Source: Ensifer aridi (lineage in GTDB: Bacteria; Pseudomonadota; Alphaproteobacteria; Rhizobiales; Rhizobiaceae). Taken from it: a stretch of 64,000 bases of DNA. A program made the position numbers and the translations under genes. The stretch spans positions 1-64,000 of the forward strand of contig NZ_LUAV01000035.1 of assembly GCF_002078505.1 (NCBI RefSeq), read 5' to 3'. Positions 9,252-17,950 of this stretch are shown in pieces (positions within the stretch are counted from its first letter, which is position 1; every line of letters starts with the position of its first letter). Under the pieces are notes generated by a model. The model was not told the origin of the DNA, did not search any database, and worked only from the letters and a program-made list of their open reading frames with translations.

Positions 9252-10625
9252 TCAGCTCAGAGCCTGGCGAACATCCGGGTCTTCCAGGGTCTCATCCAGT
9301 GTTTGGCGGGTGCGCTCGATAATCGCGTCGATTTCCTCGTCGCTGCAGCAGAGAGGCGGCGCGTAGCCCAGCACGCCATTGGCGAAGGCGCGGATGACGA
9401 GACCGTTTTCCCAGGCGCGATCGAAAATGCGGCGCGAGGGTTCGGCCGCTGCCGGCAAGGGCGTCTTCTTTGCCTTGTCGACGACGAGCTCGACGGCCGC
9501 CAACATGCCGCGGCCACGCACATCGCCGACGAGCGGGTGCTCCCTCAGGCTTTCGAGACCTTCCATCAGCCGGGCACCGGCCTTGATGCCGTTGTCCAGA
9601 AGACCGTTCTCGTAGAGCTTCAACACGGCGAGGCCGACAGCGGCGCTCACTGGATGCGCCGAATAGGTGTAGCCGTGACCGACGGCGGCAGCGCCGGCGC
9701 CGTCGGCAATCGTCTGGTAAACATGATCGGCCATGAAGACCGCGCCCATCGGCACGTAGCCGGAGGTGAGACCCTTGGCCGTGGTGATGAAATCGGGGAC
9801 GATCTCGTCCTCGGTTGAAGCAAAGAGCGGCCCCGTGCGGCCGAAGCCGGTGATCACCTCGTCGGCAACGAAGAGGATGCCGAGCTCGCGGCAGAGTTCG
9901 CGCATCGCCTTCATCCAGCCCCTGGGCGGCACCAGCACGCCGCCCGAGCCCTGGATAGGTTCGGCATAGAAGGCGGCGACGCGCTCGGGGCCGATCTCCT
10001 CGACCTTGCGACGGAGTGCCGCCAGCGATGCATCAATGATTGCCTGCGGATCCTCACCCACCGGATTGCGGTAGGCGTAATGCGACGGGATCTTGTGCTG
10101 CCAATCGAAGGGAATGCCGAAGCCGGCATGGAAGGCCGGCAGTGCGGTCAGGCCGGCCCCGACGGTCGAGGAGCCGTGATAGCCCTGTTCGACCGAGATG
10201 AACTGATCGCGCTGCGGCTCGCCGCGGGCAATCCAATAGTAGCGGATGAAGCGGATCGTGCTGTCGATGGCGTCGGAGCCGCCGAGCGTGAAATAGACGT
10301 GGTTGAGGTCCCCCGGCGCGCGTTCGGCCAGTTCCGAGGCAAGGCGGATCGCAGGTTCCGAGCCGAGGCCGAAATAGGCCGTCGCGTAGGGCAGCTCGCG
10401 CATCTGCTTTGCCGCCGCCTCGACGATACTCTCATGTCCGTAGCCGGCATTGACGCACCAGAGGCCGGCGAAACCGTCGATCAATTGTCTACCTGAGGCG
10501 TCGGTGACGGTCGCGCCTTTGGCCGAGGCGAGCACGCGCACGCCGAGCTTTTCGTGGCTGCGATAGGAGGCGACCGGATGGATGAGGTGGGCGCGATCGA
10601 GTTCGATGAGGGAGTTGCTGTACAT
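9252..10625 (-). CDS. Class III PLP-dependent aminotransferase (omega-amino acid type)
   Basis: This 457-residue enzyme moves an amino group from an omega-amine or omega-amino acid to pyruvate or 2-oxoglutarate. Class III features are the GSDAIDSTIRF segment in the cofactor pocket, the aromatic YHGSST segment, the VADEVITGFGRTG strand with the cofactor Asp, and the Schiff-base Lys in TTAKGLTSGY near residue 286. Length and N-terminus (HLIHPVASY) match the omega-amino acid:pyruvate group. ATG 10625 has GGAG 9 bases upstream. It follows the GNAT gene by 14 bases. The aldehyde it makes could be oxidised by the dehydrogenases at 13961 or 16487. Confidence 0.92.
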   Translation of the reverse strand: MYSNSLIELDRAHLIHPVASYRSHEKLGVRVLASAKGATVTDASGRQLIDGFAGLWCVNAGYGHESIVEAAAKQMRELPYATAYFGLGSEPAIRLASELAERAPGDLNHVYFTLGGSDAIDSTIRFIRYYWIARGEPQRDQFISVEQGYHGSSTVGAGLTALPAFHAGFGIPFDWQHKIPSHYAYRNPVGEDPQAIIDASLAALRRKVEEIGPERVAAFYAEPIQGSGGVLVPPRGWMKAMRELCRELGILFVADEVITGFGRTGPLFASTEDEIVPDFITTAKGLTSGYVPMGAVFMADHVYQTIADGAGAAAVGHGYTYSAHPVSAAVGLAVLKLYENGLLDNGIKAGARLMEGLESLREHPLVGDVRGRGMLAAVELVVDKAKKTPLPAAAEPSRRIFDRAWENGLVIRAFANGVLGYAPPLCCSDEEIDAIIERTRQTLDETLEDPDVRQALS

Positions 10626-10639
10626 CAAAGATCTCCGGA

Positions 10640-11476
10640 TCAGCCGAGCGCCTGGTTGGCGAGGGCAAAGATGTTAACGACGCGATCGGCGGCGCGGTGG
10701 ATCGGCGGCTTCATCATGGCGATGCCGCCGCCGACATGGGCGAGGCCCTGTTCGGTGAGCCAGCCGGAAAGACCGGCGTGGCCGGTGGTGTCGACCCGCA
10801 AGAAGCGGCCCGGCCGCATGGCGATGAAATGGGCGACGAGCGCCTTGGCATCGTCGAGACCGGCGGCGACGACGGGACCGATGACTTCGCCGCGGCCGAA
10901 GACGCGCAGCGCAGCAAACCCGGAGACGCGGCCGTCGCGGCGAAGCACGGCGAATTCACCGGCCTTGGCGAGATAAGCGACCAATCCTTCGCGGTCGGCA
11001 CCGAAGGCGCGGCGGTCAAGTGCGGCGATAGCGTCGATGTCGGCAGCGGTCGCGGCCTCGATCCCCGGCGGCGCGGCGACCTCGCCGACCACGCCCTGGT
11101 GCTGCAGCACGCGCCCGGTCTCCCGAAAGCCAAGTTTCTCGTAGAGCGGCAATCCCTCGGCGGTCGCCACGAGCCGGAGCGGCCGGTCGCCGGCGATCCG
11201 CAGCGCGGCGTCCATCAGCGTCCGGCCGAGACCGCGGCCGCGCATCGCCTCGTCGACGATCACCATGTTGATCGTCGCGCAGTCCGCTTTATAGGGCGTG
11301 ACGAGCACGGTGCCGACAACTCGGGCATCCTCGATGGCCACCACGCCTTCGCTCAAGGTGAGCGCCATCTGCCAATCCTCCAGGCGATGCGGCCAGCCGG
11401 CCTGCCGAGAGAGCCTGACGGCGGCTTCCAGATGCTCGGGACCGAAGGCGGTGACGTCGATCTGATTTGTCTGCAT
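10640..11476 (-). CDS. GNAT family N-acetyltransferase with C-terminal YitH-type domain
   Basis: This 278-residue protein has an N-terminal GNAT domain (about residues 1-130) with the acetyl-CoA loop RGRGLGRTLM near 85-94, then a second GNAT-like domain of the YitH/Acetyltransf_18 kind. ATG 11476 is preferred over 11491 because GAAGGA lies 8 bases before it, while the upstream ATG has its purine run immediately adjacent. It is a paralogue of the protein at 21131-22033; both keep GWPHR near the start and a matching C-terminal half. It lies 14 bases before the aminotransferase, so an amine or amino acid of the same pathway is its likely substrate (inference). Confidence 0.85.
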   Translation of the reverse strand: MQTNQIDVTAFGPEHLEAAVRLSRQAGWPHRLEDWQMALTLSEGVVAIEDARVVGTVLVTPYKADCATINMVIVDEAMRGRGLGRTLMDAALRIAGDRPLRLVATAEGLPLYEKLGFRETGRVLQHQGVVGEVAAPPGIEAATAADIDAIAALDRRAFGADREGLVAYLAKAGEFAVLRRDGRVSGFAALRVFGRGEVIGPVVAAGLDDAKALVAHFIAMRPGRFLRVDTTGHAGLSGWLTEQGLAHVGGGIAMMKPPIHRAADRVVNIFALANQALG

Positions 11477-11793
11477 GAGGATGTCCTTCATTTCCTGCCC
11501 TGAAGTCTGCAGGAGTGGCGGCCGGCAGATCGTCTGAAGGCCGCAGCCGGCGCGATATCTTATAGCTTTGCTCTCACGGACCGCCGCATCTTATGCTGGC
11601 AGGCAGGAGCGGAAGCGGAATGTTGGCGGTAGGAAGCAGGGCGGCAGGCACGGCTCGCAACCTTCTGCCAAAGCCGACTTTGGATACGATATATTCTGCT
11701 TCGATCGTCGCGAAATCAGGTGAGCCGAGGGATGAGCTGGCGCCTATGATCTTACACGTAAACCCTGGTCCCGCTCTTTCAAGGATAGTTCAC
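11477..11793 (+). promoter_or_regulatory. Divergent promoter region between the GNAT/aminotransferase and HAD/oxidase units
   Basis: These 317 bases separate two divergent units of the catabolic region, so both promoters must lie here. No strong -35/-10 pair is obvious. AT-rich islands at 11552-11566 (CGATATCTTATAG) and 11684-11698 (CGATATATTC) share the CGATAT core with a perfect 10-base palindrome at 9229-9238 before the other HAD gene. A shared operator is possible but weakly supported. No coding sequence is seen. Confidence 0.35.
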
Positions 11794-12462
11794 ATGTCGA
11801 CCTTCCGGCCGAAATACATCACCTTCGATTGCTACGGCACGCTGACCAACTTCCAGATGGCAGAAGCAGCGCGCGACCTCTACGGCGAACAACTCGACGA
11901 GCCGCGCATGGCGGAGTTCATCAAGAATTTCGCCGCCTATCGCCTCGACGAGATCCTCGGCGACTGGAAGCCCTATGCGGAGGTGGTGCACAATTCGCTC
12001 GAGCGGACCTGCAAGCGCAATGGCATAAAATTCCGCGAAGAAGCGGCGCGCATGGTCTATGAGCGCGTCCCGAGCTGGGGTCCGCATCCCGACGTGCCTG
12101 CTGGCCTTGCCAAGGTCGCCAAGGAGATCCCGCTGGTCATTCTCTCGAATGCGATGAACTCGCAGATCATGTCGAATGTCGAAAAGCTGGGCGCTCCTTT
12201 CCACGCCGTCTACACCGCCGAACAGGCACAGGCTTACAAGCCGCGGTTCAAGGCGTTCGAATACATGCTCGACATGCTCGGCTGCGGTCCGGAGGACATT
12301 CTCCACTGCTCGTCCTCCTTCCGCTATGACCTGATGTCGGCGCATGACCTCGGCATTAAGAACAAGGTCTGGGTCAATCGCGGCCACGAACCGGCCAATC
12401 CTTATTACGGCTACGTCGAGATCGCCGGCATTACCGGCCTTCCAGGCGTCGTCGGTCTTTAG
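11794..12462 (+). CDS. HAD superfamily hydrolase, haloacid dehalogenase type II-like (second copy)
   Basis: This 222-residue protein is another HAD type II member, only distantly similar to the one at 8295-9008. Motif I is TFDCYGTLTNF (nucleophile Asp near residue 11), motif II is ILSNAMNSQ near 115, the Lys is in AYKPRFK near 150, and motif IV is FRYDLMSAHDLG near 180. The dehalogenase Ser-Ser-Asn is read here as SSSFRYD, with Asn missing. The ATG at 11794 follows AAGGAT. The gene stops 17 bases before the FAD oxidase, so the two are co-transcribed. The pairing suggests a reaction on the same metabolite, but the activity cannot be named. Confidence 0.85.
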   Translation: MSTFRPKYITFDCYGTLTNFQMAEAARDLYGEQLDEPRMAEFIKNFAAYRLDEILGDWKPYAEVVHNSLERTCKRNGIKFREEAARMVYERVPSWGPHPDVPAGLAKVAKEIPLVILSNAMNSQIMSNVEKLGAPFHAVYTAEQAQAYKPRFKAFEYMLDMLGCGPEDILHCSSSFRYDLMSAHDLGIKNKVWVNRGHEPANPYYGYVEIAGITGLPGVVGL

Positions 12463-12479
12463 AGAGAAGGCGCACCGCC

Positions 12480-13754
12480 ATGAAATTCCTGTCCTACTGG
12501 CACGATACCGCCCCGGCATTCACCGGGGCGGCACCGGGTCCGGTCGATGGCCACTACGACGTCGCAGTGATCGGCGGCGGCTTCACCGGCCTCGGCGCCG
12601 CCCGGCAGCTCGCCAAGGCGGGTGCAAGGGTCGTGGTGCTGGAGGCGGAGAAGGTCGGCTGGGGCGCCTCCGGCCGCAACGGTGGACACCTCAACAACGG
12701 CCTTGCGCACAGCTATCTCGCGGCAAAGGCGGAGCTCGGCAAGGAGCGCGCGATTGCGCTCTACAAGGCCCTCGACGACTCGATCGACACGCTGGAGGCG
12801 CTGATTGCGGAGGAGCGCATCGATTGCAACTTCCGCCGCGCCGGCAAGCTGAAGCTCGCCTCCAAGCCCCAGCATTTTGACGCCATCGCTCGCAACTTCG
12901 AAGCCGTGCACGCCGAGGTCGACCCCGATACCGCGCTTCTCAGCGCAGACGACCTGAAGCAGGAAGTTGGCGCGCCTTTCTTCGGCGCCATGCTCTCGAA
13001 GAAAAGCGCGATGATGCATATGGGGCGCTACGTCGTCGGCCTCGCCGAAGCGGCCCAACGTCACGGCGCGACGATTTTCGAACAGGCAGCCGTAACAGAA
13101 CATCGACAGGCGGGCAGCCGTCACCATCTGAAAACATCCCGCGGCAGCGTCACTGCCGATGCGGTGCTTGTCGCCACCGGCGCCTATACACCTTCAACCT
13201 TCGGCTATTTCCGCCGCCGCATCATCGCCGTCGGCAGCTTCATCATCGCCACCCGGCCGCTGACCGAAGCGGAGATCGCCGCGACGATGCCGGGCAATCG
13301 CACCTGCGTCACGTCGATGAACATCGGCAACTATTTCCGGCTCTCACCCGACAACCGGCTGATCTTCGGCGGCCGCGCCCGCTTCTCGGCGACGTCCGAC
13401 CAACGCTCGGACGCGAAAAGCGGCGCGATCCTCCAGGCGAGCCTCGCCGAGATCTTCCCGCAGCTTGCCAATGTCGAGATCGACTATTGCTGGGGCGGTC
13501 TCGTCGACATGACCAAGGACCGCTTCCCCCGCGCCGGCTATCACGACGGCGTCTGGTACGCCATGGGCTATTCCGGCCATGGGGCGCAGCTTTCGACGCA
13601 TCTCGGCATGATCACGGCGGATGCGATCCTCGACCGGCCGGACCGCAACCCGCTGAAGGGCCTCGAATGGCCGGCGGTGCCAGGCCATTTCGGCAAGCCC
13701 TGGTTCCTGCCGCTGGTCGGCATGTATTACAAGATGCTCGACAGGATGCAGTAG
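12480..13754 (+). CDS. FAD-dependent amine oxidase, gamma-glutamylputrescine oxidase-like
   Basis: This 424-residue flavoenzyme is of the DAO/PuuB type. The FAD fold is VIGGGFTGLGAARQLAKAG at about residues 31-49, followed by VVVLEAEKVGWGASGRNGG, the signature of PuuB and OrdL proteins. The C-terminal YSGHGAQLSTHLG completes the FAD site. PuuB enzymes oxidise gamma-glutamylated putrescine to an aminoaldehyde. No PuuA ligase or PuuD hydrolase is seen nearby, so the substrate may be a differently protected amine, for instance an acetylated one given the adjacent GNAT (inference). A purine-rich GAGAGAAGG precedes the ATG. A rho-independent terminator follows at 13778. Confidence 0.88.
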   Translation: MKFLSYWHDTAPAFTGAAPGPVDGHYDVAVIGGGFTGLGAARQLAKAGARVVVLEAEKVGWGASGRNGGHLNNGLAHSYLAAKAELGKERAIALYKALDDSIDTLEALIAEERIDCNFRRAGKLKLASKPQHFDAIARNFEAVHAEVDPDTALLSADDLKQEVGAPFFGAMLSKKSAMMHMGRYVVGLAEAAQRHGATIFEQAAVTEHRQAGSRHHLKTSRGSVTADAVLVATGAYTPSTFGYFRRRIIAVGSFIIATRPLTEAEIAATMPGNRTCVTSMNIGNYFRLSPDNRLIFGGRARFSATSDQRSDAKSGAILQASLAEIFPQLANVEIDYCWGGLVDMTKDRFPRAGYHDGVWYAMGYSGHGAQLSTHLGMITADAILDRPDRNPLKGLEWPAVPGHFGKPWFLPLVGMYYKMLDRMQ

Positions 13755-13777
13755 ACAGCGCGAACTTATAAGGAAGG

Positions 13778-13807
13778 GCGCGGACCGGACAGGTGCCGCG
13801 CTTTTTT
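13778..13807 (+). terminator. Rho-independent terminator after the HAD/oxidase unit
   Basis: A 6-base GC stem (GCGCGG with CCGCGC), a 12-base loop and six T residues follow the oxidase stop codon by about 24 bases. This ends the rightward transcript that starts before 11794. Confidence 0.75.
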
Positions 13808-13879
13808 GCTGGAGATTTAGAGCCGCATGCGAATCGACTGTAGCGGCCCGAAAATCGGGAAGCGGGTTGCAGAACAGAT

Positions 13880-13908
13880 CACCTGAAGCGCATCACACGC
13901 TTCAGGTG
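13880..13908. repeat. Perfect 11-base inverted repeat hairpin
   Basis: CACCTGAAGCG and its exact complement are separated by seven bases. There is no T run. It lies between two convergent genes and may act as a bidirectional terminator or be a remnant of an intergenic mosaic repeat; a related CCTGAAGCG sequence occurs in the repeat at 23618-23723. Confidence 0.55.
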
Positions 13909-13960
13909 AGGAATCGATTGCAATACGATTTTGGATCGACCGGTCCCAAATGGCTGGGAT

Positions 13961-15415
13961 CTATTCCAGCCCGCCAATGTGAAAGCTCTTCATATCGAGA
14001 TACTCCTCGATGCCCACCTGGGCGCCCTCGCGTCCAAGTCCGGATTGCTTGACGCCGCCGAAGGGCGCGACTTCGGTGGAGATGGCGCCGGTGTTGAGTC
14101 CGATCATGCCGAACTCAAGCGCTTCTGCCACGCGCCAGGAGCGCTTCAGGCTTTCCGTGTAGAAATAGGCGGCAAGGCCGAAGGGTGTGCCATTGGCGAT
14201 TGCGATCGCCTCGTCCTCGGTCTCGAAGCGGAAGAGCGGGGCGACAGGGCCAAAAGTCTCTTCGCTGGCGAAAAGCATGTCGGTCGTGGCACCGGTCAGC
14301 ACGAGCGGGGCGGTGTATTGTCTGCCCTCCGGCAGCGATTTGCTTCGCGCGGCGACCTTTGCACCTCTGGCCAGTGCGTCCTCGACATGGCGATTGATCT
14401 TCTCGATCGCCGCCTCATTGATCATCGGCCCGATCGCAATACCCGGCTCCGTACCGGGGCCGACCTTCATGGCGTTGACGCGGGCGCCGAGCTTCTCCGC
14501 GAATGCGTCATAGACGCCGGCCTGCACGAGAATGCGGTTGGCGCAGACGCAGGTCTGGCCGCCATTGCGGAATTTCGAGGCGATGGCGCCTTCGACGGCG
14601 AGGTCAAGATCGGCGTCGTCGAAGACGATGAAGGGGGCGTTGCCGCCGAGTTCGAGCGAGAGCCGCTTGATGCTGTCCGCGGCGCCGCGCATCAAGAGCG
14701 AGCCGACGCGCGTCGAGCCGGTGAAGGAGATCTTGCGCACCGTCTCGTTCGCCATGAACTCGTTGCCGATCGCGCTCGGCATGCCCGTGACGATGTTGAT
14801 GACTCCGGCCGGAATGCCGGCGCGCTCGGCGAGCACGCCGAGGGCAAGTGCCGAGAACGGCGTGAACTCCGATGGCTTGATGACCACTGTACAGCCGGCG
14901 GCCAATGCGGGTGCCACTTTGCGGGTGATCATCGCGTTCGGGAAATTCCACGGCGTGACGATGGCGCAGACGCCCACCGCTTCCTTGAGCACGACGATGC
15001 GGCGGTTCGGTGTCGGCGAGGGAATGGTGTGGCCGCCGATGCGGCGGGCCTCTTCGGCGAACCATTTGACGAAGGCGGCGCCGTAGCGGATCTCGCCACG
15101 CGCCTCGTCGAGCGGCTTGCCCTGCTCCAGCGTCAAGAGCAGCGCCAGGTCTTCGAGGTTTTCGATCATCAGCGCGTGCCAGCGCTCGAGCAGGGCGGCG
15201 CGCTCGGCATGTGTCCTCTTCTTCCAAGGGCCGAAAGCGGCGTTGGCAGCGTCGATGGCCGCCCGGGTCTCGGCCGTTCCCATGTCCGGAACGGTGCCGA
15301 GGACCGCCTGGTTCGCAGGATCGACGACCTCGACGACCTCGCCGGAGGCGCCGGCGGTCCACTTACCGCCGATCAGGCCCAATTGCCGGAAAAGTTCCTT
15401 ATCCTTCAATCTCAT
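13961..15415 (-). CDS. gabD: NAD(P)-dependent succinate-semialdehyde dehydrogenase
   Basis: This 484-residue aldehyde dehydrogenase matches the GabD group: succinate semialdehyde plus NAD(P)+ gives succinate. Visible are WNFPNAMITRKVAPALAAG, the coenzyme motif FTGSTRVGSLL, the catalytic Glu in LELGGNAPF near residue 255 and the catalytic Cys in NGGQTCVCANRI near 288. The length is normal. GAGGGAA precedes the ATG. It is the last gene of a three-gene leftward unit with a tartrate-dehydrogenase-like gene (18 bases away) and another aldehyde dehydrogenase. It would feed four-carbon aldehydes made by the aminotransferase or oxidase into the TCA cycle. Confidence 0.9.
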   Translation of the reverse strand: MRLKDKELFRQLGLIGGKWTAGASGEVVEVVDPANQAVLGTVPDMGTAETRAAIDAANAAFGPWKKRTHAERAALLERWHALMIENLEDLALLLTLEQGKPLDEARGEIRYGAAFVKWFAEEARRIGGHTIPSPTPNRRIVVLKEAVGVCAIVTPWNFPNAMITRKVAPALAAGCTVVIKPSEFTPFSALALGVLAERAGIPAGVINIVTGMPSAIGNEFMANETVRKISFTGSTRVGSLLMRGAADSIKRLSLELGGNAPFIVFDDADLDLAVEGAIASKFRNGGQTCVCANRILVQAGVYDAFAEKLGARVNAMKVGPGTEPGIAIGPMINEAAIEKINRHVEDALARGAKVAARSKSLPEGRQYTAPLVLTGATTDMLFASEETFGPVAPLFRFETEDEAIAIANGTPFGLAAYFYTESLKRSWRVAEALEFGMIGLNTGAISTEVAPFGGVKQSGLGREGAQVGIEEYLDMKSFHIGGLE

Positions 15416-15433
15416 GTGTGTTCCCTCTTGCGA

Positions 15434-16477
15434 TCAGTCGAGCGCGGCGAGTACTGCCGCGGTGATGGTTTCGGTCCTGTCTTTTCCCGGAACGGTGCCG
15501 ATGCCGCGGGCGGTCGTTCTTTCGAGCGCGTCCATGATCATCCGCGCAGCCTCTCTTTCTCCGAGATGCTCGAGCATCATCGCGCCGGACCAGATGGCGG
15601 CGATGGGGTTGGCGATCCCGAGATGGGCGATATCCGGGGCAGAACCGTGCACCGGCTCGAACATGGAGGGGGCGCTTCTGTCCGGATTGATGTTGGCGGA
15701 GGCGGCATAGCCGAGCCCACCCTGGATCGCCGCACCGAGATCGGTCAGGATGTCGCCGAAGAGGTTGGAGGCGACGACGACGTCGAGGCTTTCCGGCGAC
15801 ATGACCATGCGCGCGGCCATGGCGTCGATGTGATAGCTCGTGACCTCGACGTCCGTGTATTCGGCAGCGAGCTCTCGCGTGATCTCGTCCCAGAAAACCA
15901 TTGAATGTTTCTGAGCATTCGATTTGGTCACCGAAGCAAGCTTGCCGCGCCGCTGACGTGCCTGCTCGAAGCCAAAGCGCAGGATCCGTTTGACACCCGC
16001 GCGGGTAAAGATCGAGGTCTCGACCGCGACCTCGTCCGCCGTTCCCTGATGGACGCGGCCGCCGGCGCCGGAATATTCGCCTTCGGTATTTTCGCGAATA
16101 CAGAGGATGTTGAAGTTCTCCGCTTTCAGCGGTCCTTGGACGCCAGGCAGTAGCCGATGCGGGCGGATGTTGGCATATTGCACGAAGGCCTTGCGGATCG
16201 GCAGAAGCAGACCGTGCAGCGAAACGGCATCCGGCACTTCGGCCGGCCAACCGACGGCGCCGAGCAGAATGGCGTCGAAGCGGCGGAGCGTATCGATGCC
16301 GTCTGGTGGCATCATCGCACCGGTCTCCTTGTAGAAGGCGCAGGACCAGGGAAAGGGCGTTCCGGTGAGCGTGAAACCGGAATGCCTGGCGACGGTCGAA
16401 AGGACCTGCCAGGCGGCATCGGTCACGTCCTGACCGATACCGTCCCCCGGGATGAGTGCGATCGAATAGGTTTTCAT
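15434..16477 (-). CDS. Tartrate dehydrogenase/decarboxylase-like beta-decarboxylating dehydrogenase
   Basis: This 347-residue protein belongs to the isocitrate/isopropylmalate dehydrogenase family. It starts with IALIPGDGIGQDV, carries the substrate-binding IRENTEGEYSG near residue 135 and the metal-binding segment ASNLFGDILTDLGAAIQGGLG near 240, and ends the nucleotide site with EPVHGSAPDIA. The combination of LLLPIRKAF and the length point to tartrate dehydrogenase/D-malate dehydrogenase (TtuC/DmlA) rather than LeuB. It would oxidise and decarboxylate D-malate, tartrate or a related 2-hydroxyacid. It is flanked within 10-19 bases by two aldehyde dehydrogenase genes on the same strand, suggesting one pathway. 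Confidence 0.82.
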   Translation of the reverse strand: MKTYSIALIPGDGIGQDVTDAAWQVLSTVARHSGFTLTGTPFPWSCAFYKETGAMMPPDGIDTLRRFDAILLGAVGWPAEVPDAVSLHGLLLPIRKAFVQYANIRPHRLLPGVQGPLKAENFNILCIRENTEGEYSGAGGRVHQGTADEVAVETSIFTRAGVKRILRFGFEQARQRRGKLASVTKSNAQKHSMVFWDEITRELAAEYTDVEVTSYHIDAMAARMVMSPESLDVVVASNLFGDILTDLGAAIQGGLGYAASANINPDRSAPSMFEPVHGSAPDIAHLGIANPIAAIWSGAMMLEHLGEREAARMIMDALERTTARGIGTVPGKDRTETITAAVLAALD

Positions 16478-16486
16478 TGAAGCTCC

Positions 16487-17950
16487 CTAGAGGCTTATGA
16501 GCACGCTCTTGCTCTTGCGGTTGGCGTGGTACGCCTCACGGCCGAGATCCTTGCCGATGCCCGAGCGTTTGTAGCCGCCGGTCGGCAGGATGTGGTCGCG
16601 CGAGCGACTGTAGCGGTTGACCCAGACGGTTCCGGCCTGGAGCCTTCGCGTCAGCCTCAGGGCGCGCGCCAGGTCGCGGGTGAAGACGCCTGCGGCAAGG
16701 CCGTAGGTCGGGTGATCGGCGAGCGCGAGCGCCTCCTCTTCGTCCGCGAAGGTCTGCAGGGTGAGGACGGGACCGAAGATTTCTTCGGTGATCGCTGGCG
16801 AGGAGCTGTCGCGCACGGCCATCAATGTCGGCTGATAGAAATAGCCCGGCGCATTCATCGGGGCGCCGCCGAACAGGCATTCGCCGCCCGCTGCAACGGC
16901 AGCGTCGACGATGCCGTGGATGCGGTTCAGCTGGCGCTTCGAGATGATGGGCGAGTATTCGCTCGTTTCATCCCAGGTCGGGCCCGGCTTCGCAGCCTTC
17001 ATTCGCGTAACGATCGCCTCAGCTAGCGGAGCCGCGACGCTCTCCTCGACGATCAGACGGGAGCCCGCGACGCAGGCCTGGCCGGCATTCGAAAGCATGC
17101 TTTGGGCGATCGCCGCCGCCGCCTTGTCGAGATCCGCATCGGCGAAGACCAGTTGTGGGCTTTTTCCCCCGAGCTCCAGCGTCATCGGCTTGACGCCGGT
17201 GCGCGCGATGTTGGCCATGATGGCGGAGCCCGCGCCGGTCGAGCCGGTGAAGCTCACCTTGGCGATGTCCGGATGGCCAGTGATGGCAGTGCCGGTCACC
17301 GGACCGTCACCGAGAACGATATTGATGAGACCGGCCGGCAGCCCGGCGCGGACCGCGAGCTCGGCAAGGTAGATCGTCGAGAACGGCGTCATTTCCGACG
17401 GTTTCAGCACCACCGCGTTGCCGGCGGCGAGCGCGGGTCCGAGCTTCCAGGCGGCCATGGAAACGGGAAAGTTCCAGGGCGTAATGGCACCGACGACTCC
17501 ATAGGGCTCTGTCATGATCATGCCGAGACTGCTGTCGTCGGTTGGTACGAGATCGCTTCCCTCCTTGTCGGCGAACTCGGCGAAGAAGCGGATCTGCTCG
17601 GCACTGACGGCAATGTCGCCGGCGACGAGATGGCCGACGGGACGGGTCGAGGAAAGCGCCTCGAGCTTGGCGAGGGTCTCAGCTTCGCTTTCGATCAGGT
17701 CTGCCCAGCGCTGTAGCACGACTGTGCGCTCGCGCGGCCGCACGCCGCCCCAATTGCTTGCCTTGAGCGCCTTCTTGGCAGTCTCGACGGCGCGATCGAC
17801 GAGTGCCTCATGCGCAAGCGGGCAGCCTGCATAAGGCTTGCCGTCGGAGGGACGATGCATGTCGATGACGCCTTCGGCCGGCACCAACCGATCGCCGATG
17901 AAGTGTCCGACGGGTAGGGAGAGACTGTCCGGATCAAAGCTGAGTGTCAT
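16487..17950 (-). CDS. NAD-dependent aldehyde dehydrogenase
   Basis: This 487-residue protein is an aldehyde dehydrogenase of the general ALDH family, related to gamma-aminobutyraldehyde and betaine aldehyde dehydrogenases. Key sites are WNFPVSMAAWKLGPALAAG, FTGSTGAGSAIM, the catalytic Glu in LELGGKSPQL near residue 258 and the catalytic Cys in NAGQACVAGSR near 292. ATG 17950 has GGAGGA 7 bases upstream; the open frame extends to 18010 without a ribosome site. It is the first gene of the leftward unit that includes the genes at 15434 and 13961. Putative substrates are aminoaldehydes made by the oxidase or aminotransferase nearby. Confidence 0.9.
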   Translation of the reverse strand: MTLSFDPDSLSLPVGHFIGDRLVPAEGVIDMHRPSDGKPYAGCPLAHEALVDRAVETAKKALKASNWGGVRPRERTVVLQRWADLIESEAETLAKLEALSSTRPVGHLVAGDIAVSAEQIRFFAEFADKEGSDLVPTDDSSLGMIMTEPYGVVGAITPWNFPVSMAAWKLGPALAAGNAVVLKPSEMTPFSTIYLAELAVRAGLPAGLINIVLGDGPVTGTAITGHPDIAKVSFTGSTGAGSAIMANIARTGVKPMTLELGGKSPQLVFADADLDKAAAAIAQSMLSNAGQACVAGSRLIVEESVAAPLAEAIVTRMKAAKPGPTWDETSEYSPIISKRQLNRIHGIVDAAVAAGGECLFGGAPMNAPGYFYQPTLMAVRDSSSPAITEEIFGPVLTLQTFADEEEALALADHPTYGLAAGVFTRDLARALRLTRRLQAGTVWVNRYSRSRDHILPTGGYKRSGIGKDLGREAYHANRKSKSVLISL

